DNA of 64,000 bases from Pyxidicoccus sp. MSG2 (GCF_026626705.1 NZ_JAPNKC010000001.1:1860001-1924000); one strand, 5' to 3'; numbered from the stretch's first letter, positions 61,501 through 64,000 are shown. Numbers and translations: made by a program. Notes: generated by a model not told the origin, from the letters alone.

Positions 61501-64000
61501 TGCCACCGCGCTGCGCATGGCGAGCCACTTCCAGGTATTGGTGGAGGCCCTCGCCGCCCGGCCCGAAGCGCTCCTCTCCTCGGTGTCCCTGCTGTCTCCG
61601 ATGGAGCGCCAGCAAGTGCTACGCGACTGGAGCGCCACCGCTTCCAACTACCCGCGTGAGTCCACGCTGCCTGAGGTCTTCTCGCACGTCGTGGCCCGCT
61701 TCCCGGACCACGTCGCCGTGGAGTTCGGCGACTCGCGCCTCACCTACCGCCAGCTCGATGAGCACTCCAATCAGCTCGCGCACCACCTGCGCGGACTGGG
61801 CGTGGGTGCCGACTCTCGCGTCGCCCTCGCCGTCGAGCGCTCGCTGGAGCTGATTGTCTCGTTGGTGGCCATCCTCAAGGCCGGTGGCGCCTACGTCCCC
61901 CTGGACCCGTCCTATCCACGTGAGCGACTGGCCGGCATGGTGGAGGACACCGCTCCCCAGGCCCTCGTCACCACACGCGCGCTGCTGGCGCGTCTGCCCG
62001 TGGACGTGCTCTCCACCGTCGTGCTGGAGGACGCAGCACTCGCTTCCGAGCCGACGCACGCGCCGGCCCCCGTCTCCCTGCCCGACTCGCTCGCCTACGT
62101 GGACTTCACCTCCGGCTCCACCGGCCGCCCCAAGGGCGTCGGCACCACCCACCGCGGCGTGCTTCGCACCCTCCTCGGCACCGACTACGCCCGCTTCGGG
62201 CCCGACGAAGTCCTCCTCCAGTTCGCTCCCATCTCCTTCGACGCCTCCACCTTCGAAATCTGGGCCGCGCTGCTGCACGGTGCTCGCCTCGTCGTCATGC
62301 CTCCGCAGGCCGCGTCGCTGGAGGAACTCGGCCACGTCATCCAGTCCTCGGGCGTCACCACGCTGTGGGCCACCATTGGCCTCTTCACCCAACTGGTGGA
62401 CAACCCGCCTCCGGGGCTGAGCACCGTGAAGCACGTCATGACGGGCGGCGACGTGGTGTCGCCCGCCCACGTGCGTCGTGCCGTGGAGGGCCTGCGCATC
62501 CCCGTCACCGCCATGTACGGCCCCACCGAGACGACGGTGTTCGCCACAGCCTGGCCGGTGACTCACGCGCAGCAGGTGGGCTCCTCCGTCCCCATCGGCC
62601 GTCCCATTGCCGCCACTCAACTGTACGTGCTGGACGCGCACGGCCAGCCGGTGCCCGTGGGTGTCATCGGAGAGCTGTACATCGGCGGCGACGGCCTCGC
62701 GCGCGGCTACCTGGGCCAGCCGTCGCTCACCGCCGAGCGCTTCGTCCCCGACGCCTTCAGCGACGTTCCCGGAGCCCGCCTCTACCGCACCGGCGACCTG
62801 GTCCGCTGGCTCGCCGGAGGCGTGCTCGACTTCGTCGGCCGCGCCGACGCTCAGGTGAAACTGCGCGGCTTCCGCATCGAGCTCGGCGAAGTCGAATCCG
62901 CCCTGCTCACCCACCCCGAGGTCGCCCAGGCCGTCGCCCTGGTGCGCGAAGACGTTCCCGGCGACAAGCGCCTCGTCGGCTACGTCGCCGCTCCCGAGTC
63001 CCTCGACATCGCCGCCCTGCGCACCGCCCTCAAGCAGCGGCTGCCCGAGTACATGGTGCCCTCCGCCCTCGTGCGTCTGGACTCCCTGCCCCTCACCAGC
63101 AACGCCAAGGTCGACCGCAAGGCCCTTCCCCCGCCGGATGCGGCGCTGTCCTCCACCGGGGACTTCGTTGCCCCACGCACTCCCACCGAGGAGAAGCTCG
63201 CGGAGCTGTTCGCGGCCGTACTGCGCGTGCCCCAGGTGAGCGCCACCAGCAACTTCTTCGAGCTGGGCGGCCACTCCCTGCTGGCCACGCAGGTCATCTC
63301 CCGCATCCGCTCCACCTTCGACGTGGAGCTGCCCCTGCGCGCCCTCTTCGAGGCGTCCACCGTCGCCGCACTCGCCGAGCGCATCGAGTCCACTCGCCTG
63401 ACGGGTGGCTCGCTCCAGGCGCCCGCTATCGTCCCCGTTCCCCGCACGGGCGCCCTGCCTGTGTCCTTCGCGCAGCAGCGGCTGTGGTTCATCGACCAGC
63501 TCCAGCCCGGCAGCCCCGCCTACAACATGCCCATCTTCGTGCGCATGGACGGGCCGCTCGACGTGGCCGCACTCCAGCGAGGCTTCGATGAGCTGGTGCA
63601 CCGCCACGAAGCCCTGCGCACCTCCTTCACCCAGCAGGAGGGCCAGCCCTTCCAGCTCATCTCTCCTCTCGGTGAGCTGCCGCTGGAGCTCGTGGACCTC
63701 AGTGGCCTGGAAGCCCAGGCCGCCCACGCCGCGCTGGAGCGCCACCTGCGTGAGGAAGCCCTGCGTCCCTTCAACCTCGCCACCGGTCCGCTGGTCCGCG
63801 CGCGGTTGCTGAAGTTGAGCGCCACCGAGCACGTGCTCGCCCTCAACATGCACCACATCGTCTCCGACGGCTGGTCCCTCGGTGTGCTGGTGCGCGAAGT
63901 CGCCGCCCTCTACGAGGCCTTCTCCCAGGGCCGGCCTTCGCCCCTGCCTCCACTGCCCATCCAGTACGCCGACTACGCCGCCTGGCAGCGCCAGTGGCTC
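34502..64000 (+). CDS. Giant nonribosomal peptide synthetase (gene 3), 3'-truncated by the window
   Basis: This frame is open for 9,833 codons to the last base. The order is C1-A1-T1-C2-A2-T2-C3-A3-T3-A4-T4-C4-(A stub)-C5-A5-T5-C6-A6-T6-C7-A7-T7-C8-A8-T8-C9-A9-T9-C10, with C10 cut by the window edge after its HHIVSDG site. The ATG at 34502 opens MSLTPDQ, matching gene 2; an in-frame TGA lies upstream at 34283. C domains keep HHxxxDG (C3 HHIAADG, C4 HHVIADG). Pocket codes in order: DALWLGGVFK (Val-like), DAFWMGMVFK (aliphatic), DLESIGTVIK (unknown), DALHLGCLFK, DAWQFGLIDK (Gln), DALHLGCLFK twice, DLTKVGHVGK (Asp/Asn), DAFWMGMVFK. No E, MT or TE domain occurs inside the window. It lies 488 bases behind gene 2 on the same strand with its own leader copy, so separate or shared transcription are both possible. 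The final product is unknown. Confidence 0.96.
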   Translation, partial: MSLTPDQKRARLAELLREKNRQSRRAPVSFAQERMWFQERLNPGSAAFNVPIAVRLSGELNVDALRRALQELVQRHEALRTTFVEQDGRVLQHIAASVDVALPVVDVTDGTASEREAAAWSLLHADARKPFDVEKGPLLRTVLYRWGPGEFLLLLNVHHIVSDGWTMGVLVRELGALYPALAAGQAAPLPALPMQYADFATWQRDWLKGETLDTQLGYWRKQLDADAMLELPTDKPRPSVASTDGARLTVMLPPALLQSLKALAGREGRTFFTLLLSAYQVLLSRYSGQEDVVVGTPIAGRNRSELEGLIGLFVNTLALRADLSGDPSFLALMARVHEASLGAFAHQDVPFEKLVEALQPERNLSTTPLFQVMFALQNAPLPPLRVPGLLLEMQPVDSGTSQVDLTVLATELPQGLRLAAVYRTDLFEEPTVRRLLAHFQTLLEGIAAHPEARLSELPLMDEAEQRQVLREWNATASDYPRESTLPEVFSQVVARLPDHVAVDFGSTRLTYRQLDERSNQLAHHLRRLGVGADSRVALSVERSLELIVSLVAILKAGGAYVPLDPSYPRERLAGMVEDTAPQALVTTRALLPRLPVDGLSTVVLDDAALASEPTHALSPAAMPDSLAYVDFTSGSTGRPKGVGTTHRNVLRTLLDVDFARFGPEETLLQLAPISFDASTLEVWGALLHGARLVVMPPQPPSLEELGQVLRDSKVTTLWLTAGLFTQVVESHLQALRPVKQLLAGGDVVPPAHARRVLEELGISLTNGYGPTETTVFAACFRMTDAAQVGASVPIGRPIGSTRLYVLDTHGQPVPVGATGELFIGGDGLSRGYIGQPALTAERFVPDAFSGVPGARLYRTGDRARWRADGLMDFLGRADSQVKLRGFRIEPGEIESALSAYPGVLQALVLVREDSPGDKRLVAYVVPAPGQSVNTEALRDALKQRLPDYMVPSAFVSLAVLPLTANGKVDRKALPVPELGSAPDRYVAPRTPTEEKLAALWVEVLRVPRVGAEDNFFELGGHSLLATQVVSRIRVSLGLELPLRELFRLPVLSALARHVDSALQGRQHARPTPEVLVATPEDAPPLSFAQQRLWFIDQLEPGGTVYNMPFALRLEGSLDVGALEASLTEVVARHESLRTTFTTREGRPVQHIHPPAPFRLSLVDLRDAPASERQPEARRQAVTEAARPFDLGKGPLLRAVLLRLDDSEHILLLTLHHIVSDGWSMGVLVREMGALYAARISGVPAALPPLPMQYAGFASWQRNWLQGDVLSRQLDYWKQQLTGAPSLLELPTDRPRPSVPTYRGAKQSLFIPADLTGAIKALSKRHGVTPFMTLLAAFQALLHRYSGQDDVVVGSPIAGRNRAETEGLIGFFVNTLVLRARVTPSTTFAQLLEQVKETTLGAYEHQDVPFEKLVEELRPARDASYSPLFQVIFALQNMPMGALELPRLRLEPLDAGEAGSKFDLELNFTETPQGYQGALRYSTDLFDDATATRLLAHFQTLLKDIAAHPEQRLSELPLMDDAEQRQVLREWSATPSDYPRESTLPEVFSQVVARFPDHVAVEFGDSRLTYRQLDERANQLAQHLRRLGVGADSRVALAVERSLELIVSLVAILKAGGAYVPLDPSYPRERLAGMVEDTAPQALVTTRALLARLPVQGLATVVLEDAALASEPTHAPAPVSLPDSLAYVDFTSGSTGRPKGVGTTHRNVLRTLLGADYARFGPDEVLLQFAPISFDASTFEIWAALLHGARLVVMPPQAASLEELGHVIQSSGVTTVWATSGLFTQLVDNPPPGLSTVKHVMTGGDVVSPAHVRRAVEGLRVPVTAMYGPTETTVFATSWPVTRAEQVGTSVPIGRPIGGTQLYVLDAHGQPVPVGVIGELYIGGDGLARGYLGQPSLTAERFVPDAFSDVPGARLYRTGDLVRWLAGGVLDFVGRADTQVKVRGFRIELGEVQAVISTFPSVREAVVVSRADVHGGKRLVGYLAAPESLDVAALRAFLVERLPEYMVPSVMVRLDALPLTANGKVDRKALPAPESMAALASAAYVAPRTSTEERLAVLWAEVLGLPRVGAEDNFFEVGGHSLLATRVVSRIRASFGVELPLRDLFRVPTVATLAARIDAAVSAGEAGTLPPIERVQRAQKLPLSYSQQRVWFLDQLEPGSAAFNMPFTLEMAGTLDTEAMRRALEALVHRHESLRTTFHGEAEGPVQRINAPAPLEMALVDLSGLPPEQRQVEARRRINADSLRPFDLQAGPLLRAMLLKLGEQSHVLLLNVHHIAADGWSMSVLVRELGVVYPALTAGLPFVLPALPLQYADYAAWQRKWLEGAELEKQLTWWRRQLDGAAQDLELPTDRPRNHDASPPGALAPVQLPRELAAAVESFCNREGLTPFMLFLAAFQLLLARYSGQDDISVGSPVAGRNRVELEGLVGFFLNTLVMRTRLDGDPTVRELLGRAREMALGAYAHQHVPFERLQPMRDLRQAPLFRVMFILQNMPTTELALPGLAMRSAPLGDHTAKFDLTLTLTRSEEGFDGALDYRADLFEASTVERMSRHLRTLVEAMVAAPGKRLSELSLLASEERQRLLVDWNATRADFPEACVHSLFEAQARRAPDARAASFEGQHLSYAQLDAKANQLAHALRRQGVGPEVRVALSVERSLDIVVGLLGILKAGGAWVPVDPLLPRERLAFMLEDSGAAVLVTQSALVERFSEAHHARAFCLDSEKDALARESTEAPVTGVAPYHLAYLLYTSGSTGTPKGTAVEHRSVANLVTHEAVAYGIGPGSRVLQFASLSFDLSVEEIFTTLCSGASLVLSPLEKLMPGAPLQRLLRDEALTVISLTPAALAATSAEGLPALRTVISGGEALPADVVARWAPGRRLLNTYGPTEATVIATLTECVADGRVPSIGRPLANVRAYVLDVRGEPVPVGVKGELYVGGVGVARGYAGRPALTAERFMPDRFSGEAGARLYRTGDVVRWREDGTLDFVGRADAQVKVRGFRIELGEVESALAKLPGVREAVVVAREDGPAGKRLVGYAVAHEGVQTDGAALRAALKEALPEYMVPSAVVVLPALPLTSNGKVDRKALPAPDFASDAKDHVAPRTPTEQRLAEQWCQLLGLERVGATDNFFDLGGHSLLATQAISRIRQGFGVELPLRELFVAPTLEGVARLIDAAVAGGSTPTAPRQRAALALSLPILPLEEVAAREKARSLPETLAVLSTEERQRVLVEWNATASEYPRGSTLPEVFTRVVERYGDKVAVEFGDAKLTYRQLDERANPLAWHLRGLGVSTDSRVALAVDRSLELVVALVAILKAGGAYVPLDSSYPRERLAAMLEDSAPSVLVTTRALLPKLPAQGLATVVLEDVALSGLPSHAPPSTALPDSLAYIDFTSGSTGRPKGVGTLQSAVLRTVFGNDYAHLGPDETFLLLAPISFDASTLELWGPLLHGARLAVFPPHSPSDVFELEAVLQKHSVTTLHLTAGLFTQVVDSNLSALRNVKQLLTGGDVVSAPHVRRVLEGMFIPVTACYGPTEGTLFTSCHRMTDVAHVGSSVPIGRPIGNTQVYVLDASGHPVAPGAIGELFIGGDGLARGYFGQPSLTAERFVPNPFASTPGARLYRTGDLARWRQDGVLEFLGRADAQVKVRGYRIELAEVEAALLAFPDVREAVVVAREDSPGDKRLVGYVVATPSLDMHALRAALKERLPEYMVPSVLGRLDALPLTANGKVDRKALPAPSAFQDRVTTRAPRTDCERELAALWARVLHLDTIGAEDDFFELGGHSLTATQVLSRIRQHFGVELSFRDFFAAPTIAALAERIEALAGSRPASSQPLLRPRTQSGPAPLSFAQQRLWFFAKLDPDSPAYDLPFAVRLEGALDVPALATSLRELLQRHESLRTTFHEHEHQPVQVINASPALPAGWLDLEALPETEREAALKRALDYEAGQPFNLETGPLWRVLLVRLSTEQHVLLLTLHHVIADGWSMGVLVQELATLYTAHSEGRTARLEPLPVQYADFALWQRDWLRDDALEAQLGWWRQQLQGAPRALALPTDKPRPTTQSTRGAGHPFHFPRELSDALEALCRQEGATPSMVVLAAFQALLARYSGQDDVAVGMPIAGRTHAELEGLIGFFVNTLVLRTKLDGDPSFRALLGRVRDVTLGAYAHQDVPFEKLVEALRPEREAGRTPLFQVMLAFQNAPMPEMMGAGLRLSPLRAEHRSAKFDLTLALTDRGEGIKGQLEYSTDLFSAATAARMVGHLRALLEGALANPDRPLSRVSFLTEDERHLLFHAWRQPDAATAADASLHRLVQAQARLTPDAVAAEHDGQTLTWRELHQRAREVHRALFKRGLAELPEPPPLVPVPRTAPLPLSFAQQRLWFIDQLEPGTPAYNIPIGVRLEGVLHVDALQHALSELVRRHESLRTTFREHEGHPVQHIAPAYELPLSVVDLATHGPAALDEAKRLVAREGAHRFDLATGPLLRALLLRLAPAEHVLVLNLHHIVSDGWSMGVLVREVAANYEAFRQGRAAPLPVLPVQYADYAVWQREWLQAEVLEAQLGYWRRHLAGAATLQLPTDKPRPPVQTFHGGQLPVHLPRALTQTLKALCQREGVTPFMLLLASWQALLARYSGQEDVSVGSPIAGRQRGELEGLIGFFVNTLVLRTQVRGGESFRHLLQQVRETALGAYAHQDVPFERLVEELRPERDRSRAPLFQISFALQNAVAASSQPHSELALRPLEVEGRAVKFDLELSLAEFPDGYRGELGYNTDLFDGATIERLAEHFRVLVEALVSRPEAPLDSVSLLTEAERHQVLVEWNATATDFPGDTCVHQRIEAQARRTPDALAVESDDARLTYRQLDSRANQLAHALRARGVRTGDRVALCVQRSPDMVVGLLGILKAGAAYVPLAPDYPRERLAFMLQDCGARVLLTQQSLLGLLPEGTDVLCLDSGGDTFSREDTGAPAVTVTSDDAAYVIYTSGSTGQPKGVVIPHGALVNHMAWFLSAFGLTAEDRVLQKTPLSFDASVWECWASLMVGAPLVLAPPEAHRDPAALVACVVRQRITVLQVVPSMLRFMLEEQGLRGATHLRWLFCGGEALASELAPRLRALLPRTRLVNLYGPTETTIDATSALATGQERGTTVPIGRPVANTRLYVLDGHLRPVPPGVPGELFIGGAQLAQGYLDRPALTAERFVPDAFASTPGARLYRTGDQVRWLRDGSLEYLGRADSQVKLRGFRIEPGEVEAALLSFPEVTQAVALVREDVAGNQRLVGYVAAPASLDLAALRTFLVQRLPEYMVPSAFMVLEALPLTPNGKVDRKALPVPDAASSAESFIAPRTPTEEKLASVFAAILRLPQVSVTGNFFELGGHSLLATQVISRIRSTFGVELPLRVFFEAPTIAALAERIDSTGASHPETAPALVPVPRTGPLPLSFAQQRLWFLDQFQPGSSTYSMPAFVRMEGQLDTDALRRALSELAHRHEALRTTFAQQEDQPFQRVSPHGELPLETVDLSAVQPEAARPELERRLRDEALRPFDLATGPLVRALLLKLGATEHVFALNMHHIVSDGWSMGVLVREVAALYEAFSQGRPSPLPPLPIQYADYAVWQRQWLQGAVLDAQLAWWKQHLSGVSTLELPTDKPRPPVQTFHGAHVPVGLSRSTSEQLKALCQQQGATPFMALLAAFQVLLSRYSGQQDISVGSPIAGRQRGELEGLIGFFVNTLVLRSRVEAPSSFVHLLRQVKESALGAYAHQDVPFERLVEELKLVRDTSRSPLFQVFFALQNTPTASAQGRGLTLRPVEVDNPTIKFELQLDLLESTEGYQGALSYNTDLFEPATIGRMAGHFRALVEALVARPDAPLASVSMLSEAERRQVLVQWNATASDYPRDSTLSEVFSQVVARHADKVAVEFGEEKLTYRQLDARANQLAWHLRGLGVSTDSRVAIALDRSLELIVSLVAILKAGGAYVPLDPTYPRERLAAMVEDARPGVLITSHALLAKLPAEGLSTVVLGDVSLEACPKSTPPMAALPQSLAYIDFTSGTTGRPKGVGTPQAAVLRTVFGNDYAHLGPDETFLLIAPVSFDASTLELWGPLLHGARLVVFPPHSPSDLKELESVLVKHGVTTLHLTAGLFTQVVDHNFFSLRSLRQVLTGGDVVSAPHVRRVLEELRIPVTACYGPTETTLFASTHRMTDVAQVGTSVPIGRPIGNTQVYLLDAFGQPVPVGVVGELFIGGDGVARGYVGQPALTAERFIPDPFSGVPGARLYRAGDLARWRNDGVLEFLGRADAQVKVRGFRVELAEVEAALLAFPEVGQAVALVREDVPGDKRIVGYVAAPESLDVTALRAQLKQRLPEYMVPSALVRLDAFPLTANAKVDRKALPAPEAVSSAPDAAYVAPRTPTEELLAGLFAQVLRVPRVGVNDGFFELGGHSLLATQLISRVRATFDVELPLRVLFEAPTLEALAARVDSARESASGNLAPAIVPVPRTGALTLSFAQQRLWFIDQLEPGSPAYNMPAFVRMDGPLDVAALQRGFDELVHRHEALRTSFAHQEGQPFQLISPLGELPLEFVDLSDLEAQAAHAALERHLREETQRPFNLATGPLVRARLLKLSATEHVLALNMHHIVSDGWSMGVLVREVAALYEAFSQGRPSPLPPLPIQYADYAAWQRQWLQGAVLEEQLGYWKQHLSSLTTLELPTDKPRPPVQTFNGADVPVALSLAASERLKALCQQEGATPFMALLAAFQVLLSRYSRQQDITVGSPIAGRQRGELEGLIGFFVNTLVLRTNVEAGASFIHLLRQVKESSLGAYAHQDVPFERLVEELQSTRDMSRSPLFQVFFALQNAPTASAQGKGLTLRPVEVGNPAIKFDLELGLTDSPEGYQGSLGYNTDLFEPATIGRMAGHFHALVEALVARPDVPLASASMLSDAERRQVLVQWNATATDYPRGATLSEVFSQVVARHADKVAVEFGEEKLTYRQLDARANQLAWHLRGLGVSTDSRVAIALDRSLELIVSLVAILKAGGAYVPLDPTYPRERLAAMLEDAQPRVLITSRELLAKLPAEGLSTVVLEDMSLDGQPTHAPPRAALPQSLAYIDFTSGTTGRPKGVGTPQSAVLRTVFGNDYAHLGPDETFLLIAPVSFDASTLELWGPLLHGARLVVFPPYSPSDLKELESVLVKHGVTTLHLTAGLFTQVVDHNFSALRNVKQLLTGGDVVSAPHVRRVLEELRIPVTACYGPTETTLFASTHRMTSVEHVGTAVPIGRPIGNTQVYLLDASGQPIPVGVVGELFIGGDGVARGYVGQPALTAERFVPDAFSGVPGARLYRTGDLARWRNDGVLEFLGRADAQVKVRGYRIELAEVEAALLAFPEVGQAVALVREDVPGDKRLVGYVAAPESLDTAALRAALKERLPEYMVPSALVRLDSLPLTSNAKVDRKALPVPDQALLSSAETHVAPRTPTEEKLASVFAAILRLPQVSVTGSFFELGGHSLLATQVISRIRSTFDVELPLRALFEAPTVAALAQRIDSTGASHRGTAPPLLPVPRTGPLPLSFAQQRLWVIDQLEPGGVTYSMPTFVRMEGTLDADALRRALSELAHRHEALRTTFTQQEGQPFQSISPLGELPLHLADLSGLEPRAARAELERHLREEALRPFNLATGPLVRARLLKLSATEHVFALNMHHIVSDGWSMGVLVREVAALYGAFVQGRPSPLPPLPIQYADYAVWQRQWLQGAVLDAQLDYWKQQLSGVSTLELPTDRPRPPVQTFHGARVPVVLSRTASEQLEALCQREGATPFMALLALWQVLLSRYSGQDDISVGSPIAGRTRGETEGLIGFFLNTLVLRTQVDARATFRELLAQVRATTLGAYEHQDVPFEKLVEELRPERSLSHSPLFQVMLVLQNAPTGALEVQQGAEGSTPLKLEGFDPGAQATKFDLTLSLGQSPEGLSGTLSYRTDLFEPGTIARMVEHFSTLVQAAVSAPETRVGELPLLSSAERTLLLESFNATATGPAPHISVPALFETQAALHPSRPAIACEGEVLTYAQLEARANQLAWHLRSLGVGADTCVALCLERGVDMVVALLAVWKAGGAYVPMDSAQPALRLQALVQEVAAPVVVTHARHAASFAALPVAVVRLDEDAPMLERLSTSAPACAPHPEHLAYVLFTSGSTGRPKGVAVAHGHLLTYVHSVTDRLGLADCSSFALVSTFAADLGNTVLFPALCTGGLLHILTQERVGSPTGVAEYFRRHPIDCVKIVPSHLAALLTAAEPHLVLPRKRLVLGGESSTPAMLQTVRTLAPGCEIHNHYGPTETTVGVLAGRLEWAAAGAAPASAPLGRPLAHTRLYVLDEALQPVPLGVPGELYVGGAQVTRGYLRRPDLTAERYLPDAFSPLPGARMYRTGDRVRWLADGRVDFLGRADFQVKVRGFRVEPAEVAAVLREHPSVHEALVVAREDVPGDKRLVAYVTPASGPRPEAEPLRSFLQQRLPAYMVPSAFVVLEALPLTSNGKVDRKALPAPDAAAPRDGYVAPRSPVEEQLASLWAEVLRVPRVGVSDNFFELGGHSLLATQLVSRIRSTFGVELPLRTLFEAPTLEALATRIESGRLTGLPSQAPGLVALSRTGALPVSFAQQRLWFIDQLQPGSPAYNMPIFARMDGPLDVAALQRGFDELVHRHEALRTSFTQQEGQPFQLISPLGELPLELVDLSALETQAAHAAQERHLREEALRPFNLATGPLVRARLLKLSATEHVLALNMHHIVSDGWSLGVLVREVAALYEAFSQGRPSPLPPLPIQYADYAAWQRQWLQGAVLEEQLGYWKQHLSSLTTLELPTDKPRPPVQTFNGADVPVSLSLAASERLKALCQQEGATPFMALLAAFQVLLSRYSGQQDIAVGSPIAGRQRGELEGLIGFFVNTLVLRSQVEDSASFTHLLRQVKESALGAYAHQDVPFERLVEELQSTRDMSRSPLFQVLFSLRTTPTASAQGKGLALRPLEIDNPTIKFELQLHLAETSEGYQGALGYNTDLFERATALRMASHFQVLVEALAARPEALLSSVSLLSPMERQQVLRDWSATASNYPRESTLPEVFSHVVARFPDHVAVEFGDSRLTYRQLDEHSNQLAHHLRGLGVGADSRVALAVERSLELIVSLVAILKAGGAYVPLDPSYPRERLAGMVEDTAPQALVTTRALLARLPVDVLSTVVLEDAALASEPTHAPAPVSLPDSLAYVDFTSGSTGRPKGVGTTHRGVLRTLLGTDYARFGPDEVLLQFAPISFDASTFEIWAALLHGARLVVMPPQAASLEELGHVIQSSGVTTLWATIGLFTQLVDNPPPGLSTVKHVMTGGDVVSPAHVRRAVEGLRIPVTAMYGPTETTVFATAWPVTHAQQVGSSVPIGRPIAATQLYVLDAHGQPVPVGVIGELYIGGDGLARGYLGQPSLTAERFVPDAFSDVPGARLYRTGDLVRWLAGGVLDFVGRADAQVKLRGFRIELGEVESALLTHPEVAQAVALVREDVPGDKRLVGYVAAPESLDIAALRTALKQRLPEYMVPSALVRLDSLPLTSNAKVDRKALPPPDAALSSTGDFVAPRTPTEEKLAELFAAVLRVPQVSATSNFFELGGHSLLATQVISRIRSTFDVELPLRALFEASTVAALAERIESTRLTGGSLQAPAIVPVPRTGALPVSFAQQRLWFIDQLQPGSPAYNMPIFVRMDGPLDVAALQRGFDELVHRHEALRTSFTQQEGQPFQLISPLGELPLELVDLSGLEAQAAHAALERHLREEALRPFNLATGPLVRARLLKLSATEHVLALNMHHIVSDGWSLGVLVREVAALYEAFSQGRPSPLPPLPIQYADYAAWQRQWL
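34577..37690 (+). other. Gene 3 module 1: C1-A1-T1, Val-like code
   Basis: Approximate limits are C1 34577-35900, A1 35950-37430, T1 37450-37690. C1 is the paralogue of gene 2 C1 with HHIVSDG at the same residues (158-164). The A domain is not: its pocket reads DALWLGGVFK, near the Val code DAFWIGGTFK, whereas gene 2 has a Phe-type domain here. Confidence 0.75.
37720..40860 (+). other. Gene 3 module 2: C2-A2-T2, aliphatic code
   Basis: Approximate limits are C2 37720-39085, A2 39125-40600, T2 40620-40860. The pocket reads DAFWMGMVFK, between known Val and Leu codes. The carrier motif is VGGHSL instead of LGGHSL, with the serine kept. Gene 2 has one module fewer in this region. Confidence 0.75.
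40885..44011 (+). other. Gene 3 module 3: C3-A3-T3, substrate not assigned
   Basis: Approximate limits are C3 40885-42250, A3 42280-43755, T3 43770-44011. This is the paralogue of gene 2 module 2, including the short C domain and VPVDPLLP. The pocket is DLESIGTVIK, differing from gene 2 (DLESIGGVVK) at positions 322 and 331, so the substrate may differ slightly. Confidence 0.75.
44012..45960 (+). other. Gene 3 unit 4: A4-T4 without its own upstream C
   Basis: A 66-residue linker (44012-44209) joins T3 directly to A4 (44210-45690), followed by T4 (45700-45960). The pocket is DALHLGCLFK. The DNA is nearly the same as gene 2 A3-T3. The C domain is missing here too, while the linker differs in length and sequence from gene 2. 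Confidence 0.85.
45985..47340 (+). other. Condensation domain C4 placed after T4 (gene 3)
   Basis: This full-length C domain with HHVIADG is the paralogue of gene 2 C3. It is followed by an A stub and then C5. Its active-site residues are intact despite divergence elsewhere, which argues it is still under selection. Confidence 0.85.
47378..47515 (+). other. Truncated adenylation domain stub between C4 and C5 (gene 3)
   Basis: The 46 residues match the stub at 10746-10883 of gene 2 with a few substitutions, mostly toward its end (for example FKRGL for LARGL). It holds only the N-terminal helix region of an A domain, with no ATP- or substrate-binding motif. The frame stays open. Confidence 0.9.
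47540..50680 (+). other. Gene 3 module 5: C5-A5-T5, predicted Gln
   Basis: Approximate limits are C5 47540-48900, A5 48940-50430, T5 50440-50680. C5 matches gene 2 C4, but the A domain is unrelated to gene 2 A4. The pocket reads DAWQFGLIDK, a code I recall for Gln. Its linker reads AGAAYVPLAPDYP, different from the usual GGAYVPLDPSYP of the array. Confidence 0.75.
50715..53860 (+). other. Gene 3 module 6: C6-A6-T6, code DALHLGCLFK
   Basis: Approximate limits are C6 50715-52070, A6 52110-53590, T6 53615-53860. A6 has SGTTG in place of SGSTG, and its YRTGD motif reads YRAGD (53232-53249). The Thr in that motif is strongly conserved in A domains, so activity may be reduced. Substrate unassigned. 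Confidence 0.75.
53885..57030 (+). other. Gene 3 module 7: C7-A7-T7, code DALHLGCLFK
   Basis: Approximate limits are C7 53885-55240, A7 55285-56760, T7 56785-57030. It is highly similar to module 6 and also has SGTTG, but keeps YRTGD. Substrate unassigned. Confidence 0.8.
57045..60235 (+). other. Gene 3 module 8: C8-A8-T8, predicted Asp (or Asn)
   Basis: Approximate limits are C8 57045-58440, A8 58470-59985, T8 59995-60235. The pocket is DLTKVGHVGK, the same as gene 2 A6, and the DNA of the A domain is nearly identical. In C8 the entry motif reads RLWVIDQ rather than RLWFIDQ. Confidence 0.85.
60265..63385 (+). other. Gene 3 module 9: C9-A9-T9, aliphatic code
   Basis: Approximate limits are C9 60265-61625, A9 61660-63145, T9 63160-63385. 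The pocket DAFWMGMVFK is the same as A2 of this gene, and the A-domain DNA is very close to 39125-40600. Confidence 0.8.
63430..64000 (+). other. Gene 3 C10, condensation domain cut by the window edge
   Basis: The N-terminal part of a C domain through HHIVSDG, ending at QRQWL. It is nearly base-for-base the same as the start of C9 (about 60290-60850). At least one more A-T unit and a release domain must lie beyond the window. Confidence 0.85.

Overview
The window is GC-rich, multimodular nonribosomal peptide synthetase (NRPS) DNA on the plus strand. The codon usage, the very large single-polypeptide synthetases and the helical N-terminus ahead of the first condensation domain suggest a myxobacterium (Myxococcus/Corallococcus/Pyxidicoccus type). 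That is an inference; no taxonomic marker gene is present. I see no tRNA, rRNA, CRISPR array, insertion sequence, transporter or regulator gene.

Layout. (1) 1-762: the C-terminal thioesterase (TE) of an NRPS gene that begins upstream of the window. (2) 763-1031: a non-coding leader. (3) 1032-34013: a complete 10,993-residue NRPS with 10 condensation (C), 10 full adenylation (A) and 10 thiolation (T) domains, one 46-residue A-domain stub, and a terminal TE. (4) 34014-34501: a spacer holding a relic of the 3' end of gene 1 followed by a second copy of the leader. (5) 34502 to beyond 64000: a second giant NRPS, at least 9,833 codons and open to the window edge, with 9 full A-T pairs, the same kind of A stub, and a tenth C domain running off the end.

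The two complete-start genes are paralogues. They share the leader, the first C domain and an 8-kb internal block (C-A-T-A-T-C-[A stub]-C). They differ by one whole module inserted after the first C domain of gene 3 and by exchanged A domains. In the shared block one A-T pair has no C domain in front of it, while a C domain directly after that T is followed by an A stub and then by another C. The C and T counts still balance, so the layout can be read as a permuted A-T-C module.

Binding-pocket residues read by eye predict for gene 2: Phe, unknown, unknown (DALHLGCLFK), unknown (same code), aliphatic, Asp/Asn, two more of the DALHLGCLFK type, unknown, Glu, then TE release. Gene 3 is predicted to load: Val-like, aliphatic, unknown, DALHLGCLFK, Gln, DALHLGCLFK twice, Asp/Asn, aliphatic, then more beyond the window. 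No epimerization, methylation, ketosynthase or reductase domain was seen. The array looks like a set of related assembly lines, at least two of them TE-terminated, that diversify by duplication and cassette exchange.
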